A DNA stretch of 64,000 nucleotides. Source: a virus. The stretch covers positions 1-64,000 of the IMG/VR virus record IMGVR_UViG_3300033992_001111, one strand, 5' to 3'. This document shows, piece after piece, positions 29,299-38,051 of this stretch. Made by a program: the position numbers and the translations under genes. Positions within the stretch are counted from its first letter, which is position 1, and each line of letters begins with the position of its first letter. Under the pieces are notes generated by a model that was not told the DNA's origin, did not search any database, and saw only the letters and a list, made by a program, of their open reading frames with translations.

Positions 29299-30174
29299 AT
29301 GAATATAATATTTACTATCGATGGTGGATTAGGAAAATCCATTATGAGTACAGCGGTTTTAAGCGCAATAAAAAAACAATACTCTAATGCCTATATTATT
29401 GTTATTACTGGATATCCGGATGTTTTTATTGCAAATCCAAATGTAAATAAAGTGTTAAATCATACACAAACCAACGGGATATATAAAAAATACATAATGA
29501 ATAAAGATTGTAAGGTGTTTGTTTCTGACCCCTACAATACTAGTGATTACATTACAGAATCCAAACACTTAATTGAAATTTGGTGTGAGATGTTTGGTAT
29601 TACTTATAACGGAGAACAACCCGAACTGTTCATCTCAAAATCGGAAAGACAATATTTTGAAAATTTTTATAAGACGGACAAACCAATTTTCGCTATTCAA
29701 ACTAATGGCGGTGGAGTAGGTCAACCATTACAATATAGTTGGACTCGAGATATTCCACAAACAGTTGTTGAAGAAATTATTAGTCAATTCAAAGACAAAT
29801 ACACAATTCTTCATATTAAACGAGAAGACCAATTATCTTATCCGGATACTTTACAAGCGTTAGATTCTTTTAGAAGTATTGCAATTCTTTTAACCTTATC
29901 TGAAAAAAGGTTATTAATAGATTCAAGTGCGATGCATATGGCTCAGGCTCTTGGACTTTCATCTGTAGTTATGTGGGTAGGAACTAATCCAAAAATATTT
30001 GGATATGAAAATAACCAAAATATTGTTGCAAATGCTCCCACAAGAGAAATAAATTTAGAACATAATTATTATGCTAAACATTTGTTGTTTGAAGATTTGG
30101 GGACCATTCCTTATAACGATTTGAATGAGATGTTTGATATAGATATAATCATTAACGCAATAAAATCCTTGTAA
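29299..30174 (+). CDS. Glycosyltransferase family 9 (heptosyltransferase-like) protein
   Basis: A 291-residue GT-B enzyme resembling ADP-heptose:LPS heptosyltransferases. The N-terminal G-G-L-G-K-S-I (10-16) plus I-V-I-T-G-Y-P-D-V-F, a mid-protein A-I-Q-T-N-G-G-G...S-W-T-R-D-I-P, and the nucleotide-sugar-binding block D-S-S-A-M-H-M-A-Q-A-L-G-L (about 208-220) with W-V-G-T-N-P are the GT9 pattern. It lies 17 nt after the sulfotransferase gene, so the two probably act in one modification route. The substrate sugar cannot be read from sequence. A hairpin terminator lies downstream. Confidence 0.82.
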   Translation: MNIIFTIDGGLGKSIMSTAVLSAIKKQYSNAYIIVITGYPDVFIANPNVNKVLNHTQTNGIYKKYIMNKDCKVFVSDPYNTSDYITESKHLIEIWCEMFGITYNGEQPELFISKSERQYFENFYKTDKPIFAIQTNGGGVGQPLQYSWTRDIPQTVVEEIISQFKDKYTILHIKREDQLSYPDTLQALDSFRSIAILLTLSEKRLLIDSSAMHMAQALGLSSVVMWVGTNPKIFGYENNQNIVANAPTREINLEHNYYAKHLLFEDLGTIPYNDLNEMFDIDIIINAIKSL

Positions 30175-30231
30175 ACAATATAATTTTTAAAGATTTTAAG
30201 GGTGAAGTTAGTACATCAATGAAAAAATAAA

Positions 30232-30263
30232 AAAGGGGTAGTAGCGAGCTTCCCCCTTTATTT
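30232..30263. terminator. Bidirectional terminator between converging genes
   Basis: AAAGGGG (30232-30238) pairs with CCCCTTT (30253-30259) and has A/T-rich flanks on both sides. It lies between the + strand GT9 gene and the - strand gene at 30287-30472, and can serve both. Confidence 0.7.
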
Positions 30264-30286
30264 TGTTACCATTACTGATAACGGTC

Positions 30287-30472
30287 CTAAATGTCCTCTT
30301 TAAGAGGTTTTCGATTTTCATTAACTTTATAAAATTTTAAAAGTTTTAATGAATCAATATATTGTTTCTCAAGTCTATCTAATTCGTCAATTGACGTAAC
30401 GCCCTCACAAGCATTGTTATAATTTTCTTCAGATTCTTGAATAATTTTCTGTATCGTGGAAAGAAGTTTCAT
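30287..30472 (-). CDS. Small acidic hypothetical protein on the reverse strand
   Basis: A 61-residue protein, helical and highly charged, without a recognised family. It is one of only two convincing reverse-strand genes in the window. Support: a TATTTATA box in its own orientation 4 nt before its ATG, a terminator just after its stop, and no overlapping + strand gene. Function unknown. Confidence 0.65.
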   Translation of the reverse strand: MKLLSTIQKIIQESEENYNNACEGVTSIDELDRLEKQYIDSLKLLKFYKVNENRKPLKEDI

Positions 30473-30476
30473 ATAA

Positions 30477-30484
30477 TATAAATA
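30477..30484 (-). promoter_or_regulatory. TATTTATA box of the reverse-strand gene
   Basis: Reads TATAAATA on the + strand and TATTTATA in the direction of the 61-residue gene, 4 nt before its ATG. It shows that the octamer follows gene orientation. Confidence 0.5.
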
Positions 30485-30554
30485 TTCCCTAACCCTGTCT
30501 TTATTTGTTTTTCAATAAAACTATATTTCTTTTGTATAAAACTCACTATTGGGT

Positions 30555-30562
30555 TATTTATA
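30555..30562 (+). promoter_or_regulatory. TATTTATA box, 15 nt before the start codon
   Basis: Located in the divergent gap upstream of the 822-residue fibre gene, with exactly the spacing seen at 4165 and 58003. Confidence 0.6.
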
Positions 30563-30577
30563 GTAAAACAAATTTGA

Positions 30578-33046
30578 ATGGCTTGTAATTTTTATGACAT
30601 AACGATAGGTGCCCTTGATTTAGCGGACGCGACAGGAAATTCCGACCCATTACTTAATGGTGTTGTATTTGTTGATTATTTTAATTGTGATAATATTAAT
30701 CAGAATGGTTCATATTCCGAGGCGGGGGTTTATTTAAATAGTATATGTGCTAGTGATGTTCAAACTCCGGTAATTTATTATTATAAAGATAATTTAGGTT
30801 TAATTGCAACGAATAGTACTACGGACATACAAGGTCCTTGTGACATTGAAGTGACACCCACACCAACCACAACGACTACACCAACAAATACTCCAACCCC
30901 AACAAATACTCCAACCCCAACAAGTGGTAATATTGTTCAATTTCAAAGTTGTAGTAATCCGTTAATTAAATTTAGGTTTGTCGATTTACCCTCAATTCTT
31001 GTTATTGGTACCACTTATTTAATTACAGATACTTTATTTAATGAATGTGCAACTGTTATAACTTATGATGGTTCGGGTCCAATATATAATGGGACGGGAG
31101 TTAGTTTTGTACAAGTTTCTTCAGGTTGTGAGGATATTGCTTGTCCAACAACACCCGATTTACCTTGTCCTAATAGTATATATTGTTTTAACACAACATT
31201 ACCCGCTTTAACGGGTTACAGTGGAAATTATACTGAGACGGGATACTATAATGATAAACAATATTACTCGGGAGATTCAATTACAACATCATTTATTTAT
31301 TACACAGGAATATATTGGTGTTTAAGTGATAGTTTAGGTGGCGATTGTATTTTACAAGGTGCGACACCCTGTAAATCAATATGTCCCGACATTTCAGCAA
31401 CGGATTTCAATGTAGGAGAGTGCCCACCTCCAACTCCATTACCAATCGATTGTACGACATTTGATTTTGAAGCTTATTTTGATTGTGGTTGGGAACCAAC
31501 ACCAACATTAACCATTACTCCAACTAACACTCCAACTAACACTCCAACTAACACTCCAACACCAACAAGTAATCCTTGTTTAGGTACCGCAGTATCGTTT
31601 AGTTTAAGTGGGTATACTCCGGTAAGTCCTACTGTGACAGTTACACCTACTGTCATGCCGACACCTAACATTCCTGTTGGAGGTCAAGTAACTTTTAATA
31701 TGTTAGAAAGTGTCTTCAGTTGTGTGTCCGTTAAGGTATTAATCATTTGTGAAACAGGGGTTGAGGTATATACCTCAGATAGTTTAGTTTATATGGGACT
31801 CCCAATTAGTGTAGGTACTACAATGTTGGCGATGGTGAACGGAGAACAAAAATGTATAACATATATTAGAGATGATTTCGACTACTCATCAAATACTACT
31901 GTTGGAGATATTTACAATGTTTATGGTAATTGTAGTAATTGTTCAATATTACCAACTCCAACTCCAACCCCAACAAATACTAATACTCAAACACCTACAA
32001 ATACTCCCACCCCTACTCAAACACCCACCCCTAGCTCAACTTTTGGTACGACACCTCCCCCTACTCCAACAATAACGTCAACACCAACAAAAACCCCAAC
32101 ACCAACACCAAATTGGGTATATGTATTTCAAACTTGTCAACCGGTATTTTTCCAAACACAGAATTCAATGGTAATACAAACATTACCTCACGGTTCATTA
32201 ATTGTTGGTGAAACAATTAAAGATATTCTTGGTTCTTGTTGGACTTATCTTGGTAGATATAATACAGGATATATTCCACCTACAAATGTAATTTCAATTA
32301 CATTCCAAGGGGATAATTTTAGTTCAATAACGACTAAATTTAGTGACTGTACCTCTTGTGGAGTTCCGGTTATTATACCTTCAACTAATAAGTTTTTATA
32401 TGAAAGTTGTTATGTTATTTCAGGAAATGTTTATAAGACTCAAGTAGTTCAAACAGTACAACACCCTGGAATAACAACAATTGGGCAGGTAATTAAAAGC
32501 CCTGAGATTTTTGGGAATTGTTTTACATATTTAGGGGAAGTACCTGAAACTTATACTATTCCGGGTAATTTTGTCCCTATTGTTCAAACCGGAGATTATT
32601 TTGCAAGTTCAATTGGTGTATCTGATACTACCATATATCCTGATTGTAGTACCTGTTTTTATGTTGGTCCAATAGACCCTGGTCCGGGAGGAGGTACACA
32701 ACAAAAAATCATATGTGATTTGTTATATCACCAAGGATACTTACCTAAAGAAATTTGGGAAGCGGATGAGAAGTTTGGTAGATTGATGTTAAAAACAAAT
32801 AAAAAAGGAATGTTTGGATATTTGACTTGGGCTAAACCCGTGGTTAATTTCTTAACTAAGAACCCACAATATTCGAAATATTTCTATTTAATAACAAAAC
32901 CTTGGTCTGAACACATGGCATATATGATGGGTGTATTACCTGAGGATAATAAACTTGGAAAAGTAATACATTATTTTGGTAATAAATTCTCACTTATGGT
33001 TTATGAATTTATCACATCTAAGAAAAAAAGAAGAAAAAATAAATAA
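30578..33046 (+). CDS. Cys-rich tail fibre protein with Thr/Pro linkers and a distinct C-terminal domain
   Basis: An 822-residue modular protein. Residues 1-85 (M-A-C-N-F-Y-D-I-T-I...) are closely paralogous to the N-terminus of the protein at 33367 and probably attach both to the same virion site. Thr/Pro linkers lie at about 90-112, 305-330 and 455-515, separating Cys-rich beta modules. Residues about 710-822 are different: a helical, basic domain (I-I-C-D-L-L...W-E-A-D-E-K-F-G-R...W-A-K-P-V-V...K-P-W-S-E-H-M-A-Y-M-M-G-V-L) ending in a Lys/Arg tail. I recall similar C-termini in marine phage tail proteins, but cannot name the family. Virion fibre by context. Confidence 0.78.
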   Translation: MACNFYDITIGALDLADATGNSDPLLNGVVFVDYFNCDNINQNGSYSEAGVYLNSICASDVQTPVIYYYKDNLGLIATNSTTDIQGPCDIEVTPTPTTTTTPTNTPTPTNTPTPTSGNIVQFQSCSNPLIKFRFVDLPSILVIGTTYLITDTLFNECATVITYDGSGPIYNGTGVSFVQVSSGCEDIACPTTPDLPCPNSIYCFNTTLPALTGYSGNYTETGYYNDKQYYSGDSITTSFIYYTGIYWCLSDSLGGDCILQGATPCKSICPDISATDFNVGECPPPTPLPIDCTTFDFEAYFDCGWEPTPTLTITPTNTPTNTPTNTPTPTSNPCLGTAVSFSLSGYTPVSPTVTVTPTVMPTPNIPVGGQVTFNMLESVFSCVSVKVLIICETGVEVYTSDSLVYMGLPISVGTTMLAMVNGEQKCITYIRDDFDYSSNTTVGDIYNVYGNCSNCSILPTPTPTPTNTNTQTPTNTPTPTQTPTPSSTFGTTPPPTPTITSTPTKTPTPTPNWVYVFQTCQPVFFQTQNSMVIQTLPHGSLIVGETIKDILGSCWTYLGRYNTGYIPPTNVISITFQGDNFSSITTKFSDCTSCGVPVIIPSTNKFLYESCYVISGNVYKTQVVQTVQHPGITTIGQVIKSPEIFGNCFTYLGEVPETYTIPGNFVPIVQTGDYFASSIGVSDTTIYPDCSTCFYVGPIDPGPGGGTQQKIICDLLYHQGYLPKEIWEADEKFGRLMLKTNKKGMFGYLTWAKPVVNFLTKNPQYSKYFYLITKPWSEHMAYMMGVLPEDNKLGKVIHYFGNKFSLMVYEFITSKKKRRKNK

Positions 33047-33264
33047 TGGCAATACAAGTAACAATTAATAGTATAACAGGACAATCACCCTATAACCTTT
33101 ACATATGTCAAAGTAATGGGAGTGGTTGTTTCTATGTGACAACAATAACCACAACGCCGTATGTGTTTAATATACCATCACCATATGATACATCATCATC
33201 TTATATGTTGAAGGTGGTGGATGCAAATAACTGTACAATAAGCGGAATTGAAAGTGTAATATAA
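33046..33264 (+). CDS. Single-module SprB-like small protein
   Basis: A 72-residue protein whose ATG shares a base with the preceding stop (TAATG). It reads as one compact SprB-like unit: I-T-G-Q-S-P-Y-N-L-Y-I-C, then S-Y-M-L-K-V-V-D-A-N-N-C. It could be an accessory subunit or a cap of the upstream fibre. Confidence 0.7.
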   Translation: MAIQVTINSITGQSPYNLYICQSNGSGCFYVTTITTTPYVFNIPSPYDTSSSYMLKVVDANNCTISGIESVI

Positions 33265-33366
33265 GTCAATTAGTAGTAATAATACTATACTTGGGTTATT
33301 ATATTATCATAAAAAAAAAATAAAGTTATAATTATAAAATAAGATGAATAAAATGAATAAAATATA

Positions 33367-35685
33367 ATGGCTTGTAGTTTTTATGACATAACGATAAGTG
33401 CTATTGATTTGGCAGACGCGACGGGCAATTCTGACCCATTACTTAATGGAGTTGTATTTGTTAATTATTTTGATTGTGTTGATATTAATCAGGATGACCC
33501 ATATACTGATAGTGGGTATTACCCAAATAGTATATGTGTTAGTGATGTACAAACTCCTGTAATTTTTTATTACAAAAATAATTCAGCGTCTTTTACCACA
33601 AATAGTACTGTGGAGATGACAAACCCTTGCTCTATTGGGGTAACTCCGACACCAACTAATACCTCGACACAAACACCAACTAATACGACAACAAACACAC
33701 AAACACCAACTAATACACCAACACCAACTAATACACCAACAAACACGCAAACACCTTCAAGTCCCCCAATTATTTGCGGGTTAGGGATAACAACGGGAAC
33801 GTATTATTATACGGATTGTTGTGGTATCTTTGTTCAAGGAATCCAAATTGGTCTTGAAGTATCGTTTAATTATACTAAACCATTTGGAGGAGTAACGAAA
33901 TTAAATACGAGAACAACGGTCATTTGTTCAACCCCGACCCCAACCCCAACTCCAACAATTACACCAACAAATACTGTAACACCAACAATTACGACGACAA
34001 ATACTGTAACACCAACACCAACTAATACCTCTACCCCAACGCCATCAAATACTCCGGTAATAAGATTGAAGAATGAATGTGACGTTATCACTTTATTTGA
34101 TATGGGTATTAGTTGTAATATAATACAATCGCCAACAAATAGCAATCCGTTAGGGGGGATTTTATCAATAAATGTTACAGGTGGTACGGCACCATATTCT
34201 TTCTTTTGGGAAGGAGGTCAACGAAGTCAAACTTTATTTGGGGTTCCGGCTGGTACTTATGAAGTTGTCGTTACAGATTATGATTGGCCTGACGGTAGTC
34301 CTGATTATACCGCAACAACAATTTGTGAATTACTCGGACCAATTCCTTCATTAACTCCAACAATGACACCATCACCGACTCCAACATCACCAGTTCAATG
34401 TGTTGATTTATGTTTAATAGCAATTGGAACTGGCGTTCCAAATTTCGGTCCAATACAATTTGTTTGTAATGGAACTCAAAATGGTCGATTTAAATGGTCA
34501 AGCGTTGGGTACGATATTGTTTGGAGTATTAATAATAATAGATGGGAAATCTACATTATTGGTACAAACAATCCATTAACCTTGGGCGGTGGTGTAGTTA
34601 TTAGCACTACTGTTGATGTAATACCTGATTCTGCTTGGGTCGTATTAGGAGGGGATGAACAATATTCCATAACAATGAGTAAAGGGGGATGTCCTCCGGT
34701 AATTCCATTACAAGTTAGTGTTAGTAAAACAAACAGTTCTTGTCAAGGAACCATAAATTGTAATGGTAGTATATCAATATTTGCTCAGAATGGAACTTCA
34801 CCTTATTCATATAGTATTAATGGAGGGATAACATCTAATTCAAATAATACTTTTACCAATTTATGTCCAAACACATATACCGTAGTTGTTTATGATTCAG
34901 AAAATAATTCACAAACAACTACAGTGACAATTGGGTATGATTCGATACCTGTAACTTATCAATTGTCATTGGCGAATGTTGGTGTTGCAACAACAACTTC
35001 AGTTCCAAATGTTTCTCAAACAGTTACTCAATTGATGACTTTAGTATCTAATCCACCTTTACCGGTTGGTGTTAGTGTGACTTTTAATTTAATATCTACC
35101 GCATTAATAACGGTAAACGGTCCGGGTAGTGGTAATTCATCTGTGGTATTTAATGTGACCAAAAATGGATTACCTATAACCACAACCGTTGGTCCAACAA
35201 CTCCGGTATCTCAAGGGACAAGGCCGTTTTGTTCTCCAAATACCCAAATTATTACTTCAATTCAATATAGTAATTCAATAACAATAACCAATGGAGATAT
35301 AATACAAATAAATTCAACGACTGTGGACACAATTACTGATGGGCAAGTTGCATCTCAATCAAACTGTACGACAAATATTATAACTCAAGTTTCTTCAGTG
35401 ATATCAACACCAACAATTATTGGGGATAATTGTAGTTCTGTTATTGGAATCTCAAGACAAGTTCAAACAAATGATTTTATTTATGTACCGACAAGTACGA
35501 TACCTGTATGTTCAAGTTATCAAAGTGCACCTTATGACGAGTTTTTTGAAATAACATATATAGATTGTGATGGAGTTCAACAAACAGACACAGAGTATTG
35601 CTTAAGCACTATATGTACATATAATGTATGTGCAAGAAGTATTGTTAGTAGTACCGAAATAATGAATGTTATAGGTTCTTGTTAG
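33367..35685 (+). CDS. Cys-rich tail fibre protein with Thr/Pro linkers and SprB modules
   Basis: A 772-residue protein. Residues 1-85 are nearly the same as the start of the protein at 30578 (shared A-T-G-N-S-D-P-L-L-N-G-V-V-F-V), implying a common docking domain. Thr/Pro linkers occur at about 95-135 and 190-235, with a short one near 335. Two SprB-type modules lie at about 245-315 (G-G-T-A-P-Y-S-F-F-W-E-G-G) and 455-525 (N-G-T-S-P-Y-S-Y-S-I-N-G-G). The last 230 residues are a Ser/Thr-rich, Cys-containing beta region. It is a host-contacting fibre by inference. The 102-nt gap before it has no clear box. Confidence 0.8.
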   Translation: MACSFYDITISAIDLADATGNSDPLLNGVVFVNYFDCVDINQDDPYTDSGYYPNSICVSDVQTPVIFYYKNNSASFTTNSTVEMTNPCSIGVTPTPTNTSTQTPTNTTTNTQTPTNTPTPTNTPTNTQTPSSPPIICGLGITTGTYYYTDCCGIFVQGIQIGLEVSFNYTKPFGGVTKLNTRTTVICSTPTPTPTPTITPTNTVTPTITTTNTVTPTPTNTSTPTPSNTPVIRLKNECDVITLFDMGISCNIIQSPTNSNPLGGILSINVTGGTAPYSFFWEGGQRSQTLFGVPAGTYEVVVTDYDWPDGSPDYTATTICELLGPIPSLTPTMTPSPTPTSPVQCVDLCLIAIGTGVPNFGPIQFVCNGTQNGRFKWSSVGYDIVWSINNNRWEIYIIGTNNPLTLGGGVVISTTVDVIPDSAWVVLGGDEQYSITMSKGGCPPVIPLQVSVSKTNSSCQGTINCNGSISIFAQNGTSPYSYSINGGITSNSNNTFTNLCPNTYTVVVYDSENNSQTTTVTIGYDSIPVTYQLSLANVGVATTTSVPNVSQTVTQLMTLVSNPPLPVGVSVTFNLISTALITVNGPGSGNSSVVFNVTKNGLPITTTVGPTTPVSQGTRPFCSPNTQIITSIQYSNSITITNGDIIQINSTTVDTITDGQVASQSNCTTNIITQVSSVISTPTIIGDNCSSVIGISRQVQTNDFIYVPTSTIPVCSSYQSAPYDEFFEITYIDCDGVQQTDTEYCLSTICTYNVCARSIVSSTEIMNVIGSC

Positions 35686-35804
35686 ATATTGGAATGGTCG
35701 TAATCTCGGTACTCCAATAGGGTGTACTTAATTAGAATAGAGGTTGGGATTACCACAAATAATAAAAACCTATTTTAATAACTTAATAAGAAAATAAAAA
35801 AAAA

Positions 35805-35812
35805 TATTTATA
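35805..35812 (+). promoter_or_regulatory. TATTTATA box, 4 nt before the start codon
   Basis: It ends a 131-nt gap and lies 4 nt from ATG 35817, the short-spacing class. The upstream part of the gap contains a 7-bp inverted repeat (TATTGGA / TCCAATA). Confidence 0.45.
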
Positions 35813-35816
35813 GATA

Positions 35817-38045
35817 ATGTCATATATAATTAAAAATACTGCGGGATTGATTAACACAAGATTAACTGATGTGGGTAGAAGATATCTATCACAAGGGAAT
35901 TTTGATATTGCTTACTTTCAAATTGGTGATAGTGAGGTAAGTTATACTGCGGTTCCAAACTATAACCAAACAAATAATAACATTTTAATGCCGGCATTTA
36001 ATGCTCAAAATGATACGGGTTCCCCTCAATCAAACAAACAGAATGTCAAGTATCCATATTATGTTCAAGGTAGTAATGGAGGCACCTATGGTATTCCATA
36101 CATGGACAGTGTAGTTCAACCAATTTATAATTCTGCGGGTAACAAAGGGTTTTTTATGACAGGAGGAACTCCCGGAAATTGGAATGTTCAAATAAGTTCT
36201 GCGTATACTATGACATCAAACTATCAAGTTGATATGACTACTTTAGTTGGTCAAACAGTGATTGACATTACTTTAGATACATTAATTTGTTCACCAACTA
36301 CAGGAACACCATCAATTAATGATATCATTACAATTATTTACGATGGTAATGGTGGTTGTACTAATGTTGGAACATTTCCTGTTTTAACTTATAAAATACA
36401 AGATTTGAGCCCTACAACGGGGACTACGGGTACTACGACTTGGACATTGACTTTAGATAGGTCAGTTCCTGATTATACAGGAAAAGTTTTAGGTGGTGAA
36501 ATGGCTCGTGTTTTAGTTTACCCATCGGGGATGACAGTAATTTATGATACAATAACTCCGGCACCTTATTGGGAAACAGACGCATTTAATTTTGAAAGTC
36601 CTTGTGATGTATCACAAAGGGAAAATACTCCGATTTGGAATATGAATATTCCATGGACTGAAAGTCCTGCTGGGTTATTTAGTAATATTTATGAAAATTA
36701 CACTCAATATGGTTCTGTCAGCTACATTGGTACTAAAGAATACTTAGGGTATAATAATGCTAGTGGGCAAACTGATACGAGTTTCGTAGGTTACTATAAT
36801 TCATATCAAGAACCAATAATTGTTCCACCATCAAATCAAAAGGCAATTGCTATCATCCATTATACAAATCAAGATATTGACAATGTGTACGGTGAAAAAT
36901 TTGCAACAACACCATACGACCCTCAAAACCCAACAGATAATACAGGGTTGGCAAGACACTTTAAATTAACTATCCCTACTCTAATGTGGCATAAATCCTC
37001 GGGTAGTTCAATAGGGCAAACATTTTGGATTGACCCACCAGGTAATTATGATTTATGTGTCCCTCAATATATCAAATCGACTAAAAATCTCGATATGAAT
37101 GACCCGGGAATTAGATATTATCAATTATGGGATAACAATCCAAATACGAATGGTAAATTAAATCGGGTTGGTAAAGTTTTTCCTGACCAAGAAATTATTG
37201 TTATTGACGACGAAGAAATTATTGCTGCAATGTCGTACAAGTCAAATAGAAATTGGACTTTACCGGCACCAAAATTATCATTATTAACACCAAATATATG
37301 TTCACCTGGTGACACCCCTACTCAACCTTTAGTAACGAACATTACTCAAAATGTTTGGGTGACATATCGATTCGATTCAACAGGGTTTACAGATTCATTA
37401 CATTGTAATTATTATTCTAATATAAGGGCGGATAATACCGTAACTACTGACCCTAAAAATGTTGCAGTTAGATTTGGTTCAGAATTTAAATTTTTAAATC
37501 AACCTTTGAATACATATACAAGTGCTGATTTGAGTGGATATTCGGCTAATTCAATGAAATTATTAGTTCAAGTGACAACAGGTGACACTAGACCATTAAC
37601 AACCGCTTGGAGAGAAATTGATGTGACATCTGATTTAACAGGTAGTTCAATTAATGGGTATATTACTATGAGTGGTATTACAAATACTACTTTCCAAATT
37701 GACCGGGTTATGTATGATTCGGCACCTATCTATAATTTGGCTAATTATATTGACCTTCCACAGAATGGGCAATCAAATAATTTAAATTTTGGCGATGAGT
37801 ATTATCTGTATGCGAATCTTGAAACCGATATATCTGCGACCATATATGAAATGAAATATCTTGTAAATTTAGGTAGGAATCAGTTTTCTAATACATCGAA
37901 TCCAACTTGGATGTCAGGTACAACTTCATATGTAACGGAGATTGGGTTATATAATTCACAAAAAGACCTTATGGTTGTATCTAAATTGCAATCACCTGAA
38001 TTACGACAAGGAATCCAATCTTATGTGATAAAACTTGATTTTTAA
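35817..38045 (+). CDS. Tail fibre/collar-type virion protein
   Basis: A 742-residue protein. The N-terminus (L-I-N-T-R-L-T-D-V-G-R-R-Y-L-S-Q-G...Y-F-Q-I-G-D-S-E-V) and the C-terminus (Y-V-T-E-I-G-L-Y-N...V-V-S-K-L-Q-S-P-E-L-R) resemble phage tail-fibre/tail-collar type proteins, in which an E-I-G-L-Y segment is common. The middle is beta-rich without a named domain. It is the last structural gene before the DNA-metabolism block and is followed by an HNH gene after 6 nt. Confidence 0.72.
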   Translation: MSYIIKNTAGLINTRLTDVGRRYLSQGNFDIAYFQIGDSEVSYTAVPNYNQTNNNILMPAFNAQNDTGSPQSNKQNVKYPYYVQGSNGGTYGIPYMDSVVQPIYNSAGNKGFFMTGGTPGNWNVQISSAYTMTSNYQVDMTTLVGQTVIDITLDTLICSPTTGTPSINDIITIIYDGNGGCTNVGTFPVLTYKIQDLSPTTGTTGTTTWTLTLDRSVPDYTGKVLGGEMARVLVYPSGMTVIYDTITPAPYWETDAFNFESPCDVSQRENTPIWNMNIPWTESPAGLFSNIYENYTQYGSVSYIGTKEYLGYNNASGQTDTSFVGYYNSYQEPIIVPPSNQKAIAIIHYTNQDIDNVYGEKFATTPYDPQNPTDNTGLARHFKLTIPTLMWHKSSGSSIGQTFWIDPPGNYDLCVPQYIKSTKNLDMNDPGIRYYQLWDNNPNTNGKLNRVGKVFPDQEIIVIDDEEIIAAMSYKSNRNWTLPAPKLSLLTPNICSPGDTPTQPLVTNITQNVWVTYRFDSTGFTDSLHCNYYSNIRADNTVTTDPKNVAVRFGSEFKFLNQPLNTYTSADLSGYSANSMKLLVQVTTGDTRPLTTAWREIDVTSDLTGSSINGYITMSGITNTTFQIDRVMYDSAPIYNLANYIDLPQNGQSNNLNFGDEYYLYANLETDISATIYEMKYLVNLGRNQFSNTSNPTWMSGTTSYVTEIGLYNSQKDLMVVSKLQSPELRQGIQSYVIKLDF

Positions 38046-38051
38046 TTTATT

